In this document: positions 63,611-64,000 of the stretch, piece after piece
Layout: every line of letters starts with the position of its first letter
Position numbering within the stretch: the stretch's first letter is position 1
DNA from: Petrotoga mexicana DSM 14811
GTDB taxonomy: Bacteria > Thermotogota > Thermotogae > Petrotogales > Petrotogaceae
Reading direction: 5' to 3'
DNA: 64,000 nucleotides
Assembly: GCF_002895565.1 (NCBI RefSeq)
Contig: NZ_AZRN01000036.1
Coordinates: 1-64,000 of the forward strand
The notes under the pieces: generated by a model
Seen by the model: only the letters and a program-made list of their open reading frames with translations
Databases searched by the model: none
Told to the model about the DNA's origin: nothing
Program-made: the position numbers and the translations under genes

Positions 63611-64000
63611 CTAATTTTGTCCAGTCTCTTCTTCACTTGCTTCATTATCAGTATTTACTTTTTCTTCTTTTTGATCTTCGGTTGGGGTTACATTTTCACC
63701 TTCGAACTCTTCTTTTGATATTTCAACTATTTGTACTTTCTCTTTGATGAATTGGGCTACTTTTTCTCTTAATTTGTTCCATAGAATTTCATTAGATAGT
63801 TCAGGATTTGAGCTTATTATTTCCTGAGCACGTGAGAAAGGTAAACCATACATAGTTGAGAAGTTCTTGATCTCTTGTGATAACTCTTCGTTTCCTACTT
63901 TGATATCGTTTTCTAAGGATAGTTTTTCGATGACAACCATCTCTTTTATCCAATTCAATGCACTCTTTTTGATTTCCTCTCTCAATTTATTTTCGTCATT
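63611..64000 (-). CDS. tig: Trigger factor, C-terminal part (gene continues beyond the window)
   Basis: The last 129 codons, open to the window edge. The sequence NKLREEIKKSALNWIKEMVVIEKLS and NEILWNKLREKVAQFIKEKVQIVEIS is typical of the C-terminal helical domain of trigger factor, the ribosome-bound chaperone. The tail is Glu- and Thr-rich (EGENVTPTEDQKEEKVNT), as in Thermotogota homologues. It stops at TAG 63613-63611. The partial view limits certainty. Confidence 0.75.
   Translation of the reverse strand, partial: NDENKLREEIKKSALNWIKEMVVIEKLSLENDIKVGNEELSQEIKNFSTMYGLPFSRAQEIISSNPELSNEILWNKLREKVAQFIKEKVQIVEISKEEFEGENVTPTEDQKEEKVNTDNEASEEETGQN

Noticed and set aside
1-64000. CRISPR arrays.
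   Set aside because: No series of regularly spaced identical repeats was seen; the only long repeats are the 208-bp pair.

Overview
The window reads as a low-GC (roughly one third G+C by eye) chromosome segment of an anaerobic Thermotogota bacterium, most likely a Petrotoga-like member. I infer this from the gene repertoire: ferredoxin-linked 2-oxoacid oxidoreductase parts, a Na+-translocating decarboxylase beta subunit, Fe-S aldo/keto reductases, a non-lipoprotein BMP binding protein, flagellar genes, and an arginine cluster built on ArgJ. Frequent TTG starts and strong Shine-Dalgarno (SD) sites fit too. There is no rRNA gene in the window, so the genus is an inference.

Layout. 1-2.9 kb: an asparagine synthetase A-like gene behind a consensus promoter and an asparagine-coding leader peptide/attenuator, then purH. 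3-6.4 kb: cell-surface polysaccharide genes (GT2 glycosyltransferase, WecA/TagO-like transferase) and an unknown acidic protein. 6.5-8.7 kb (minus): two Fe-S aldo/keto reductases. 8.9-13 kb: OadB-like pump, KorD-like ferredoxin, KorA without KorB, and a GGDEF protein. 13-14.6 kb (minus): TauE/SafE and ZIP transporters. 15-19.2 kb: two membrane-anchored unknowns, then prmC, a DUF59 protein, a SurA/PrsA-like chaperone and rnhB. 19.2-26 kb (minus): a BMP-type nucleoside ABC importer and an unknown membrane protein. 26-31.6 kb: a segment bounded by 208-bp direct repeats, carrying two secreted 5'-nucleotidases and a broken transposase. 31.6-35 kb: a beta-propeller-like protein, csaB and flgB-flgC-fliE. 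35-46.7 kb: a methyltransferase, MFS exporter, mgtE with a small leader ORF, an HDOD protein, rbfA-truB-ribF, pepF and a DHH-CBS-tRNA nucleotidyltransferase. 46.7-58.2 kb: argJ-argB-argD-carA-carB::argG-argH-argC behind a second leader-peptide attenuator. 58.2-63.5 kb: a citrate/homocitrate synthase-like enzyme, aconitase-like large and small subunits, an isocitrate-dehydrogenase-like enzyme, and proB. 63.4-64 kb (minus): tRNA-Cys, tRNA-Asp and the 3' part of the trigger factor gene.

How it works together. Acetylglutamate cycling through ArgJ plus CarAB, ArgG and ArgH makes arginine (no argF is seen here). The downstream four-enzyme module plausibly makes 2-oxoglutarate, the precursor of glutamate, arginine and proline; the dehydrogenase carries an S-x-N-x-x-L-R motif typical of isocitrate dehydrogenases. 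The nucleotidases and BMP importer suggest salvage of external nucleotides.

Most unusual signals: (1) two leader-peptide attenuators, one with five Asn codons and one with three Arg codons, built on the same plan, in which the 3' arm of the terminator is duplicated just after the sensing codons; (2) a recurrent upstream motif, GCATG-TTTTAG-N15-TATAAA, about 36-37 nt before the SD of four unrelated genes; (3) an in-frame carB-argG fusion that keeps an internal SD and ATG for argG; (4) 208-bp direct repeats containing a divergent promoter pair around a 5.1-kb insert; (5) two genes that appear to start at ATT; (6) proB running antisense into tRNA-Cys.
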